From positions 1-5,457 of the forward strand of contig JAGYMJ010000481.1 in assembly GCA_018400625.1 (NCBI GenBank): 5,457 nucleotides of DNA. Reading direction: 5' to 3'. The DNA is from Planctomycetota bacterium. GTDB lineage: Bacteria; Planctomycetota; Brocadiia; SM23-32. A program made the position numbers and the translations under genes. Below, one piece after another: positions 1 to 5,371 of the stretch (position 1 is its first letter; each line of letters starts with the position of its first letter). Under the pieces are notes generated by a model that made no database searches, was not told the DNA's origin, and saw only the letters and a program-made list of their open reading frames with translations.

Positions 1-54
1 CCGCGGACGCTTGAAAGCGTCCACTACGAGCCGGGTTTTCGGCCAGGGCACTAG
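1..54. repeat. Left copy of inverted terminal repeat, with CTAG border
   Basis: Positions 7-49 are the exact reverse complement of 5415-5457 (43 bp). After one mismatch (position 50 against 5414), CTAG at 51-54 matches CTAG at 5410-5413. The repeat can form two hairpins: GGACGCTT/AAGCGTCC at 5-22 with a GA loop, and GCCG/CGGC at about 31-43. Positions 1-6 (CCGCGG) are self-complementary and would be the axis of a larger palindrome. What the repeat belongs to is inference: a palindromic MITE/REP-like element cut at its axis, or the end of an inverted-repeat-bounded unit. No transposase is encoded here. Confidence 0.9.
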
Positions 55-245
55 GTTGTAGTTTGCAAGTTTTCGAAAATCGCACTATATGTTGTATGTT
101 TGACGGCGCGTGCGATCTCGTATCCTTCCAGGGGAAAAGCTTCGCGTGATGGAAGGTATCCCATGCAACCGTTCGAATTTGTGGACATCAGCGGTTTCAT
201 ATCAAGATTTTCCAAATTGAAAGTTAAAAAACCAGCCGGCATCAT
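51..245 (-). pseudogene. Short ORF resembling the C-terminal end of a neutral/alkaline ceramidase-like protein; likely remnant
   Basis: This 64-codon frame starts at an ATG that overlaps the antiporter stop (ATGA), so it could be read by coupling, but no Shine-Dalgarno sequence is visible. Its middle part, with NSNGCMGYLPSREAF followed by EGYEIARA, resembles the 'NGxxGYxPTxEAxxxGGYE' region near the C-terminus of neutral/alkaline ceramidase-like proteins (recalled family pattern, not a search). Those proteins have several hundred residues, so about nine tenths of such a protein would be missing. The stop codon TAG lies inside the CTAG border of the left repeat, so the frame may have been cut by insertion of that repeat. 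It may instead be a chance ORF. The 190 bases between the antiporter and the repeat hold nothing else that is clear, apart from an inverted repeat CCTTCCA (124-130) / TGGAAGG (150-156). Confidence 0.35.
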
Positions 246-1540
246 TTTTTGAGGGGGATTTCACCGGATTTTCTCAGAGCTATCTTCACCAACACCGGCC
301 CTATCAACTCGAAGATGATGCAGGATGCCGTAATAGTCGTGAGCACGATGCCGCCAATTCTCACACCTTCCGCTCCGTAATCACGAAATTCACTTTTGAC
401 GATGAGGGCCAATCCGATGGCGATCCCGGCCTGAGACAGCAGAGCCATACCTGTGTATCTCTTCAGGTTTTCCTGCAATTTGCCCAGGACGGAGCCGAAC
501 CAGGCGCCGCTTATTTTACCGGCACTGCGGGAGAGAATATAAACAAGACCTAAAAGCCCGATCTGGGGGATGGCCCCCAGATGCAAGTTCGCCCCGGCCA
601 GCGCAAAAAACAATATGTAGAGCAGCGGCGTAAATCCCGTCAGTTCGCCTCTCAGACGCTCAACAAGCCCGGACGGCTGCGTGTTAACGACAATCGATCC
701 TGCGACCAGCAGGGTAAAAATCATCGATAAGGGAAGAAGCCGGCTGAATCCTATGGTAATCAGTATCATTGCAAATGTCTGTATCAGCACAGCCTGTCTA
801 TCGGATTGTGCCCGTAGCAGCAGACAAAAAATAACGCCCGTAGCGATTCCCCATACCAGACTTAAAGAAATCTCTATCAAGGGAAACAGGAGCGTATCGA
901 ATAATGAGGCGGAAACCTCGTCTCCAAGTTGAGACGCCAGCAGGCCGCGTGCAACGGCGAAAGCGAAACCAAAAATCAAAATACCCAGTGCATCGTCCAG
1001 TCCCACAATAGCATACAGGGCTTTGGTCAGGGGCCCCTGAGCATTTGTCTCCTGTATGACTGCAGCGGTTCCGGCGGGCGCTGTGGCCGTTGCTATTGCC
1101 CCGAGCACCAGGGCAGGCACAATATTACGCGTCAGCAGATATACGCCTGCCGCAACAATAAAAAACGTTGTGAGCAACTGAGTAACGATCAGAATCACAA
1201 GGCCGGGCCCTTTGTGCCAGAGGGATTTAAGACTCAACTCCAGTCCTATACCGACAGCAACGGTACCCAAAGCAATCTGTGTGATAAAATCAAGCTGCAT
1301 TCTCAGATCTTCACTGATAATGCTCAAAATCGACGGCCCCAGCAGAACGCCGACCAGCATGAAACCGATAATGGTGGGCAGACGGAGATGCCTTATACCC
1401 CGACCGGCATAAAAAGCAAACAGTATCATTATGCCAACCACCAGCAAGGCGGGCAGGGAGAAGTCCGAAATCCAATTTTGCAATGTCATGAGCATTTTTT
1501 TTATCCAAATATCCGTAAAAAACGAGTCGAATATTTTCAT
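242..1540 (-). CDS. CPA2-family cation:proton antiporter (Kef-type membrane domain, no RCK domain)
   Basis: The 432-residue product is an inner-membrane protein with about 11-13 hydrophobic segments from residue 29 to 420, and it ends soon after the last one. It matches the Na+/H+ exchanger domain of the CPA2 (KefB/KefC-like) superfamily, which exchanges Na+ or K+ for H+. Diagnostic features are TATAPAGTAAV (151-161) and the double aspartate of the ion site in VGLDDALG (D182, D183; codons 992-997). GLELSLKSL lies at 99-107 and a basic RSAGKISG stretch at about 338-345. KefB/C proteins carry a cytoplasmic TrkA-N/RCK domain after the membrane part; here it is absent, so nucleotide or glutathione gating is unlikely. 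The ion cannot be read from sequence. The annotated ATG has no clear ribosome site; ATG codons at 1495 (GGAT eight bases upstream) or 1489 would remove 15 or 17 residues and leave the first membrane segment intact. It stands 344 bp downstream of the redox operon and probably has its own promoter. Confidence 0.95.
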   Translation of the reverse strand: MKIFDSFFTDIWIKKMLMTLQNWISDFSLPALLVVGIMILFAFYAGRGIRHLRLPTIIGFMLVGVLLGPSILSIISEDLRMQLDFITQIALGTVAVGIGLELSLKSLWHKGPGLVILIVTQLLTTFFIVAAGVYLLTRNIVPALVLGAIATATAPAGTAAVIQETNAQGPLTKALYAIVGLDDALGILIFGFAFAVARGLLASQLGDEVSASLFDTLLFPLIEISLSLVWGIATGVIFCLLLRAQSDRQAVLIQTFAMILITIGFSRLLPLSMIFTLLVAGSIVVNTQPSGLVERLRGELTGFTPLLYILFFALAGANLHLGAIPQIGLLGLVYILSRSAGKISGAWFGSVLGKLQENLKRYTGMALLSQAGIAIGLALIVKSEFRDYGAEGVRIGGIVLTTITASCIIFELIGPVLVKIALRKSGEIPLKK

Positions 1541-1725
1541 TTAAAAATCAAGGCTGCCGCGTACCAGCATGAGTGGCTGAACCATTACATGGAAAAGACA
1601 TCTTTCCCGGTCCTGGTGAGGGATACGGCCTGAATGATAGCGCAAAAAGTTTTCTCACCACCGTGCTCTGTGCCGGTGGGGAAACAACGTGGTTCACTGA
1701 GGACTTACAATTCCACTGTCTCTTT

Positions 1726-1754
1726 AATATAGAGCATTTATCTATTTCCTGCAA
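1726..1754 (-). promoter_or_regulatory. Putative sigma70-type promoter for the antiporter gene
   Basis: Read on the minus strand, TTGCAG (1754-1749, -35) is followed after exactly 17 bases by TATATT (1731-1726, -10; five of six consensus positions). The -35 is poor, matching only TTG. A near-palindrome, CTCTATATTAAAGAG, surrounds the -10 and might bind a regulator. The start site would be about 180 bases before the antiporter, a long leader. It is a prediction from spacing and consensus only. Confidence 0.4.
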
Positions 1755-1815
1755 GTTTTATGTGCCCTAACTCAAATTTCTTAAAAGGATTGGGTTGGTG
1801 GGATTTTCACCGGTT

Positions 1816-1847
1816 ACCTTTTGCAGCAGTTAAGCAATACAAAAGGT
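1816..1847 (-). terminator. Hairpin downstream of the CcdA-like gene, possible 3' end of the redox operon
   Basis: ACCTTTTG (1816-1823) and CAAAAGGT (1840-1847) form a perfect 8-bp stem with a 16-base loop, 38-69 bases after the CcdA-like stop codon. No run of U follows on the minus strand, so it is not a classical intrinsic terminator. It could be a processing or RNA-stabilising hairpin. The promoter-like sequence beyond it supports a transcript boundary here. Confidence 0.3.
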
Positions 1848-1884
1848 GGATTGTCTCTGAGAATATAAAACAGGGGGGGAATAA

Positions 1885-2583
1885 TCAGGCCGTGTAGATA
1901 AGATAGAGCCCGCCCACGATAACCAATACCCCGCAGATCCTTTTTACGATCACCGTGCCCCGAGAACGCTCGTTCCAATTCAGGTAGCGCTGAACCAGGC
2001 CGGTGGAGGCGCCTGCCGCTACAATAACCGAACAGTGCCCGACCCCATAGAGCAGAAGCAGGAGGCTGCCAAACACCGGATTGGTGCTGCCGGTATGAAA
2101 GGCCACCCCGAGCATGGGTGCCATGTAGGCAAAGGTGCAGGGGCCGAGAGCAATTCCGAAAATAAGTCCCAGCATGAACGCTGCCAACAGGCCTTTTTGC
2201 TTCAGACCCACCGGCCCCGGTCCGGACCACGGCATGGGGATCACATCAAGCAGGTGAAGGCCCACCGCAAAAAATATAACCGACACCGCATAGTTGCCTC
2301 CTCCCCCGATGTCGCCCAGCATCCGACCTGCGGCGGCGGTGACCGCGCCGAGGGCGGCTATGGTGATGAGAATGCCCACCGAGAAAAGCGTCGAGATCAG
2401 AAACGCCCGCCGCGTGGAGATGCGTCCCTGTTCGTCGATGAAACCGACAATCAGCGGGATACTGGACAGATGGCAGGGACTGAGCAGTATGCTGAGGATC
2501 CCCCATAGCAGCGCGGCTCCCAGGGCCACCGCGGGCGTCCCGTGGACGGCTTCGGTGAGCTGGGTAAAGATATATTCCAGCAT
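1885..2583 (-). CDS. CcdA/DsbD-type transmembrane thiol transporter, ArsG-like
   Basis: The 232-residue product is an inner-membrane protein with about six hydrophobic segments. It has the two half-repeats of the CcdA/DsbD-beta fold, each with a proline-cysteine pair: SPCHLSSIPL (Cys37) in the first segment and ALGPCTFAYMAP (Cys149) in the fourth. In this family these cysteines carry electrons from cytoplasmic thioredoxin to periplasmic partners. Two more cysteines are at 184 and 217. The PCHLxSIPLIVGFI form resembles proteins that databases name ArsG-family transporters, linked to efflux of aromatic arsenicals (from memory, not a search). Thiol transfer or arsenical export are therefore both possible. 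ATG 2583 is preferred over GTG 2586 because GGGAG (2591-2595) lies seven bases before it. Its ATG shares one base with the stop of the upstream thioredoxin-fusion gene (TGATG), which implies translational coupling and a shared function. Confidence 0.9.
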   Translation of the reverse strand: MLEYIFTQLTEAVHGTPAVALGAALLWGILSILLSPCHLSSIPLIVGFIDEQGRISTRRAFLISTLFSVGILITIAALGAVTAAAGRMLGDIGGGGNYAVSVIFFAVGLHLLDVIPMPWSGPGPVGLKQKGLLAAFMLGLIFGIALGPCTFAYMAPMLGVAFHTGSTNPVFGSLLLLLYGVGHCSVIVAAGASTGLVQRYLNWNERSRGTVIVKRICGVLVIVGGLYLIYTA

Positions 2584-3641
2584 CACTCTACTCCCATCTC
2601 TTTAAGCTTTTTAACAATGGCTTCCCGGGACATGAAGCCCTGGTGGCGATCGATTTCGTTGCCGTCAGCGTCGTAGAATATCTGTGTAGGTATGGCACGA
2701 ATCCCCACGCGCTGCGTAACGGCCGGATATTGGTCTGTTTCGATGATGAGTATCTCGGCCCTTCCGTCATATTCCTCCTTGAGGGCATCCAGAATCGGCT
2801 TCATCATCTTGCAGGGGGTACATGAATTTTGACCGAAATCGGCCACGACCGGCCGCCCGGTCGCCAGCGCCCTGTCCAGGGGATTATCGGCGGCCAGCGC
2901 TTTTTGAGCCTCGACCCAATCCTCATTATAGGTAACGGCAGCTTCCGTTCGGAGCTGGTCCCGGTAGGACTCAAAGGCCATATTCTGCTTTTCCTGCAAA
3001 ACGTAGCGCTGCAGATCCTCTCGGACATCTTCAAACGAGGTCTGATCCGGCAGCGCATCTTCCAGTTCCCCGAAAGAGTGGAGGAGATCCTCTTCGGTGA
3101 CCTTTATGTCCTGCAGCACTTCATGCTGCAGAAGGACATCGATAAGGACGTGTTCTTCGTGGCCGGGATGGTCCGCATGAGACCCCATTCCGTCTCTGTA
3201 TGCCTGCGTATCCGCAATGTTACTTGCCCGGGCTTTCTGAAGCAGCAGTTCCCGCAGAATAATCTGCTCCAGAAGTTCATGACGATTGTGCTCGAAGACA
3301 GCCCTGTTCTGAGCGGGTATTTCCCGAAACATCTGATCGAGGTCGCCGTGCGTGATTTTTTCCCCGTTGACCGTGGCGAGAACGGTATCGGGTGCATATT
3401 CGCCCTCTTTCTGAACTTCGTCAAAAGCGCCTGTGCTTTGATCCTGCTTCGAAGGCGGTGTTTGAGCCCGCTTTTTTGCAGCTATAATGACGGCCACAGC
3501 GGCAACCAGCACCAGGACAATCAATACTTTCCACCAGATGTGCCGGGCGGGGGGCTGTGCCCCCCTTACCTCCCCGGACGAGTCGGACAGATTGTCGGAG
3601 ATACTCTCCGAAACACGAGCATCTTTTCCTTTTGGGTTCAC
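2583..3641 (-). CDS. Membrane-anchored SurA-like / thioredoxin fusion protein
   Basis: The 352-residue product has four parts: a polar cytoplasmic tail (1-34); one membrane anchor (about 36-56) followed by KKR; a SurA/PpiC N-terminal-like helical arm (about 86-235, starting VNGEKITHGDLDQ and including ELLEQIILRELLLQKA); and a thioredoxin domain (about 250-352). The thioredoxin has the active site NSCTPCKMMKP (C274, C277) and the cis-proline loop AIPT (P318). No PpiC isomerase domain follows the arm, so isomerase activity is unlikely. The arm may hold substrate for the thioredoxin. Topology predicts a periplasmic C-terminus, where the CcdA-like protein encoded by the overlapping downstream gene could keep C274/C277 reduced. 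A regular His cluster (H155, H158, H161, H164) may bind metal. The start is GTG at 3641, supported by GGAGG six bases upstream. Exact substrates are unknown; disulfide reduction in periplasmic proteins, including cytochrome c or metal-binding proteins, is the simplest proposal. Confidence 0.9.
   Translation of the reverse strand: MNPKGKDARVSESISDNLSDSSGEVRGAQPPARHIWWKVLIVLVLVAAVAVIIAAKKRAQTPPSKQDQSTGAFDEVQKEGEYAPDTVLATVNGEKITHGDLDQMFREIPAQNRAVFEHNRHELLEQIILRELLLQKARASNIADTQAYRDGMGSHADHPGHEEHVLIDVLLQHEVLQDIKVTEEDLLHSFGELEDALPDQTSFEDVREDLQRYVLQEKQNMAFESYRDQLRTEAAVTYNEDWVEAQKALAADNPLDRALATGRPVVADFGQNSCTPCKMMKPILDALKEEYDGRAEILIIETDQYPAVTQRVGIRAIPTQIFYDADGNEIDRHQGFMSREAIVKKLKEMGVE
2591..2595 (-). 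promoter_or_regulatory. Ribosome binding site inside the upstream gene, deciding the CcdA-like start
   Basis: GGGAG lies within the last codons of the fusion gene, seven bases from ATG 2583 and only four from GTG 2586. This favours the ATG and shows that the downstream gene is initiated while the upstream gene is being completed. Confidence 0.6.
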
Positions 3642-3647
3642 ACGTAA

Positions 3648-3652
3648 CCTCC
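3648..3652 (-). promoter_or_regulatory. Ribosome binding site for the GTG start of the fusion gene
   Basis: GGAGG is six bases before GTG 3641. This is the strongest site in the 85-base gap after the DGC gene and supports a GTG start for the thioredoxin fusion. No good promoter was seen in this gap, consistent with read-through from upstream. Confidence 0.65.
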
Positions 3653-3726
3653 AGATAGTAATGTATTTTTTTCTATATGATGCTTTTACTTTTCATCCTT
3701 TTCTTCGATGTATGACAAAAGCCCAT

Positions 3727-4104
3727 TCAATTTTTGGCCAGGACTTCCCTGGCCCTATCCACGGCACCATCAACCTGATCCTCGGTGGCCCGCACCCCCT
3801 TGATTTTTTCGATGCCCAGGTCCGTTACCTTGACCTGTCTGTAATTGGTAATTGCCGCTCTATCGAATATCTTTTTTGCGCAATCCATCGGGCAGCCATC
3901 AATAACCAGATTCATATCGGCATCCTTTGCGGCCTGAATCATCCCTTCGATACCCGCACCTAAACCGGCCAGGCAAAACATTGAGCCCTCTCCCTCAGCC
4001 ATAAGCTGTCTTGCTGCCAGGTCGGACACCTCCGCTACGTTGGCTCCACCGGAACATGCATAGATTAATATGTTTCTCTTACCTTCACCGCAACAGTTGT
4101 TCAT
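3727..4104 (-). CDS. DGC-domain putative zinc-binding protein
   Basis: The 125-residue soluble protein has the pattern of the DGC family (named for a conserved Asp-Gly-Cys): ACSGGANVAEVSDLAAR (16-32), CLAGLGAG (44-51) and IDGCPMDCAKK (68-78). Cysteines 17, 44, 71 and 75 are likely metal or thiol ligands, and C4-C5 form an extra pair at the N-terminus. Family members are annotated as putative zinc-binding proteins; the biochemical role is not established. It follows the CPKC thioredoxin and precedes the periplasmic thioredoxin fusion on the same strand, with a good ribosome site (AAGGAG, 4113-4118, eight bases from ATG). This neighbourhood suggests a role in thiol, metal or metalloid handling. 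There is no membrane segment, so it should be cytoplasmic. Family assignment is firm; function is inference. Confidence 0.9.
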   Translation of the reverse strand: MNNCCGEGKRNILIYACSGGANVAEVSDLAARQLMAEGEGSMFCLAGLGAGIEGMIQAAKDADMNLVIDGCPMDCAKKIFDRAAITNYRQVKVTDLGIEKIKGVRATEDQVDGAVDRAREVLAKN

Positions 4105-4132
4105 TTTACTGTCTCCTTATTATAAAGTTTTG

Positions 4133-4170
4133 TGCGGGCCATCAAATAACTCCCGGCCGCCTTGCCCGCA
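4133..4170 (-). other. Intercistronic hairpin between the CPKC thioredoxin and DGC genes
   Basis: TGCGGGC (4164-4170 read on the minus strand) and GCCCGCA (4133-4139) form a 7-bp GC-rich stem with a 24-base loop that contains the palindrome CGGCCG. It lies in the 158-base gap 28 bases before the DGC gene. What follows (CAAAACTTTATAA) is not a convincing U-tract, so it is more likely an RNA-processing or partial-termination element than a full terminator. Confidence 0.35.
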
Positions 4171-4262
4171 AACCAAAGCGGCTGGAGCACTAAACAATCC
4201 TTGCTATTTGCTAATGGCACACCTGAATTGAAGTCAATAGCTTCTTTTTTTGGAACAAACTT

Positions 4263-4493
4263 TCAGGAGATCAATTTTTTAATACCTTCGACGTCCGGTA
4301 CTTTCCCCGCAACCTTGACTTCCCCGTCCACGGCCAGCGCCGGTGTCATCATGACGCCATACTCCATGATGTCGTTAATGTCTGTTATCTTCTCGATCTC
4401 AAATTCAACACCGAGCTGCTGAGCAGCGGTCTCGGCGTTTGCCGCAAGTTTCTTGCACTTTGGACAACCGGTTCCAAGTATCTGTATCTTCAT
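4263..4493 (-). CDS. Small redox-active thioredoxin-like protein (MTH895/TM0996 type)
   Basis: The 76-residue cytoplasmic protein starts with a short beta strand directly followed by the active site, GTGCPKCKKLAANA (C10, C13), and has the thioredoxin-fold cis-proline in MMTPALAVDG (P51). Length and pattern fit the 'redox-active disulfide protein 2' / MTH895-TM0996 family, whose members are about 75-80 residues. Such genes commonly sit beside permease, DGC and arsenic or metal resistance genes; that association is family knowledge, not seen here beyond the DGC and CcdA-like neighbours. It is the first gene of the minus-strand operon, with an excellent ribosome site (AGGAGGA, 4501-4507, seven bases from ATG) and a promoter about 50 bases upstream. 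It could donate or accept electrons for the CcdA-like protein, or reduce a substrate bound by the DGC protein. Confidence 0.93.
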   Translation of the reverse strand: MKIQILGTGCPKCKKLAANAETAAQQLGVEFEIEKITDINDIMEYGVMMTPALAVDGEVKVAGKVPDVEGIKKLIS

Positions 4494-4525
4494 GATATTC
4501 TCCTCCTAAGATCAGGGTTTTGTAA

Positions 4526-4587
4526 ATCGATACTTGGTTATTTTACCAAATAAGAAGTGCGCTATCAAGTTCCTGTATGGTATCGAT
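4526..4587. promoter_or_regulatory. Inverted repeats flanking and overlapping the operon promoter (putative operator)
   Basis: Two symmetric elements are seen. TTGGT (4534-4538) and ACCAA (4545-4549), six bases apart, enclose most of the -10 hexamer. ATCGATAC (4526-4533) and GTATCGAT (4580-4587) flank the whole promoter with 46 bases between them. A dimeric regulator binding over the -10, as ArsR/SmtB-type repressors do, would fit the position, but no regulator gene is in the window and the sequence was not matched to a known box. Confidence 0.4.
4540..4568 (-). promoter_or_regulatory. Sigma70-type promoter of the redox operon
   Basis: On the minus strand TTGATA (4568-4563; five of six) is followed after 17 bases by TAAAAT (4545-4540; five of six). 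Transcription would start near 4533, leaving a leader of about 40 bases with the ribosome site AGGAGGA before the CPKC thioredoxin gene. It is the best promoter match in the window. Confidence 0.7.
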
Positions 4588-4607
4588 AATCCGGGGTTCA
4601 GAAAAGT

Positions 4608-4617
4608 GGGGGGGGGG
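4608..4617. repeat. Homopolymer run of ten G
   Basis: Ten consecutive G lie about 40 bases upstream of the -35 of the redox operon promoter. Runs of this length are prone to slippage, so the length may vary between cells or be a sequencing error. It is outside any well-supported gene. Confidence 0.9.
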
Positions 4618-4741
4618 AAAGGCGAGAAAGCGACCAGACGATTGTAACATTCAGGGGTTTGATCACGCCGGGCAGGAAAGTCCAGAGAATAACTCCGTCG
4701 GTATGGATGGGAAGGAAAAAGCACATCTCATTTCCTGCAAC

Positions 4742-4780
4742 TTGCAAATTGTTTTTAATTGCAGTAAACTCTGGTATTAT
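4742..4780 (+). promoter_or_regulatory. Putative promoter for the PGPGW gene
   Basis: TATTAT (4775-4780) preceded by TG one base upstream (TGG, 4772-4774) forms an extended -10. A second arrangement is TTGCAA (4742-4747), 17 bases, TAAACT (4765-4770). An inverted repeat CTGCAA (4735-4740) / TTGCAG (4759-4764) overlaps the region. Either would give a leader of about 150 bases before the PGPGW gene. Confidence 0.4.
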
Positions 4781-4936
4781 TAAGGCTCTGCCCTCCATCG
4801 GCATACCCTTCTCTTAATCATGGTTTTAACCTATCAAGACTGGCCTTTCAAAGAGTTTCCACTGAGATTTTCGAGTCATCTCTCCAGTTCCTTTTGCAGG
4901 GAGGTTTAAAGCCTCAGGCCTTTTTAGAAGGATCAA

Positions 4937-5257
4937 ATGAAAAATATAATTAAGAGCATTATCCTCAACGGTTGTCAAAAAAGCTATCGGGTAGCCCGCC
5001 GTCTGGTCATCGCTATTTTGGGTGGTACGGTTATTCTCATTGGTCTGGCCCTGATTTTCCTTCCCGGCCCGGCCATTGTGGTCATCCCCATCGGTCTGGC
5101 CATTCTCGGCCTTGAGTTTGCCTGGGCACGCGGCCTTCTGCGAAAAATGGGTGAGACGGGGCGTTCCGCTTTTAACAAAGGTGGCAAGAAATCTTCATGG
5201 TTTCAAGAAAGGCGGCCAAAGGAGCCCGATGAGGACTCACACGGGACATTTCTTTGA
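4937..5257 (+). CDS. PGPGW-type small transmembrane protein
   Basis: The 106-residue inner-membrane protein has a basic N-terminus, a long hydrophobic stretch from about 23 to 63 that can form two membrane segments around the turn FLPGPAIVV, then GLAILGLEFAWARGLL and a polar, charged C-terminal tail of about 35 residues. The LPGPG-x-GLAxLxxEFxWAR pattern is that of the putative transmembrane protein family named PGPGW; here the fourth position is Ala rather than Gly. The family function is not known. The ATG is supported by AAGGA (4928-4932), with a rather short four-base gap. It diverges from the redox operon and is monocistronic within the window, so no functional link to its neighbours can be claimed. 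Confidence 0.9.
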   Translation: MKNIIKSIILNGCQKSYRVARRLVIAILGGTVILIGLALIFLPGPAIVVIPIGLAILGLEFAWARGLLRKMGETGRSAFNKGGKKSSWFQERRPKEPDEDSHGTFL

Positions 5258-5339
5258 AGAGGTCAAATCATTGAGGGCTGCTCAGAGAGTAAACATTCAG
5301 ACTGTTTTTGTTGATCCCATTTTGAGCGGTGTCCGCCAA

Positions 5340-5371
5340 CCGCTCCCGGCGCGGAAAGCGACCGGGAGCGG
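5340..5371 (+). terminator. Strong GC-rich hairpin downstream of the PGPGW gene
   Basis: CCGCTCCCGG (5340-5349) pairs perfectly with CCGGGAGCGG (5362-5371), extended inside by CGC/GCG around GGAAA with one bulged A. It is followed by CTTTGAGTT, a weak U-tract. It lies 83 bases after the stop codon and is a likely terminator, possibly acting in both directions. An upstream GAGCGG (5324-5329) could compete for the left arm. Confidence 0.65.

Larger units (their letters stand above)
1541..1884. other. Intergenic region between the CcdA-like gene and the antiporter gene
   Basis: These 344 bases hold no convincing gene. Short frames on both strands (for example 1573-1770 plus and 1548-1754 minus) show no family motif. 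The region contains a hairpin just after the CcdA-like gene (1816-1847), a sigma70-like promoter pointing at the antiporter (1726-1754), and, in the roughly 180-base presumed leader, a stem CCACCG/CGGTGG with a 10-base loop at about 1661-1682. No known riboswitch consensus was recognised. Confidence 0.6.
4494..4936. other. Divergent intergenic region
   Basis: These 443 bases separate the minus-strand redox operon from the plus-strand PGPGW gene. They hold the operon promoter with inverted repeats (4526-4587), a run of ten G (4608-4617), a plus-strand promoter-like region (4742-4780) and AT-rich leader sequence. Short frames on both strands exist but none has a recognised family motif. The one with the best start is 4598-4798 on the minus strand (66 codons, AAGGG seven bases before its ATG). 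Confidence 0.6.

Noticed and set aside
929..1633. 234-codon frame on the plus strand opposite the antiporter gene
   Set aside because: It is rich in Q, N and H with no family pattern, and lies antisense to a gene with clear membrane segments and the GLDDA motif.
2829..3647. 272-codon frame on the plus strand opposite the thioredoxin fusion gene
   Set aside because: The minus-strand frame has an active-site CTPC, cis-proline, membrane anchor and ribosome site; the plus-strand frame shows none of these and is a shadow.
4211..4235. TGGCAC as the -24 box of a sigma54 promoter
   Set aside because: The required GC-containing -12 element at the fixed distance is absent.
4229..4256. GAAG...CTTC followed by a run of T on the plus strand as an intrinsic terminator
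   Set aside because: The stem is only 4 bp and no plus-strand gene lies upstream of it.
4627..4695. Short similarities to RNase P RNA (GACCAGAC and AGGAAAGTCC about 40 bases apart)
   Set aside because: The conserved continuation GGGC after AGGAAAGTCC is missing, the later conserved regions (such as ACAGAAC) are absent, and a full-length RNA would run into the PGPGW gene.
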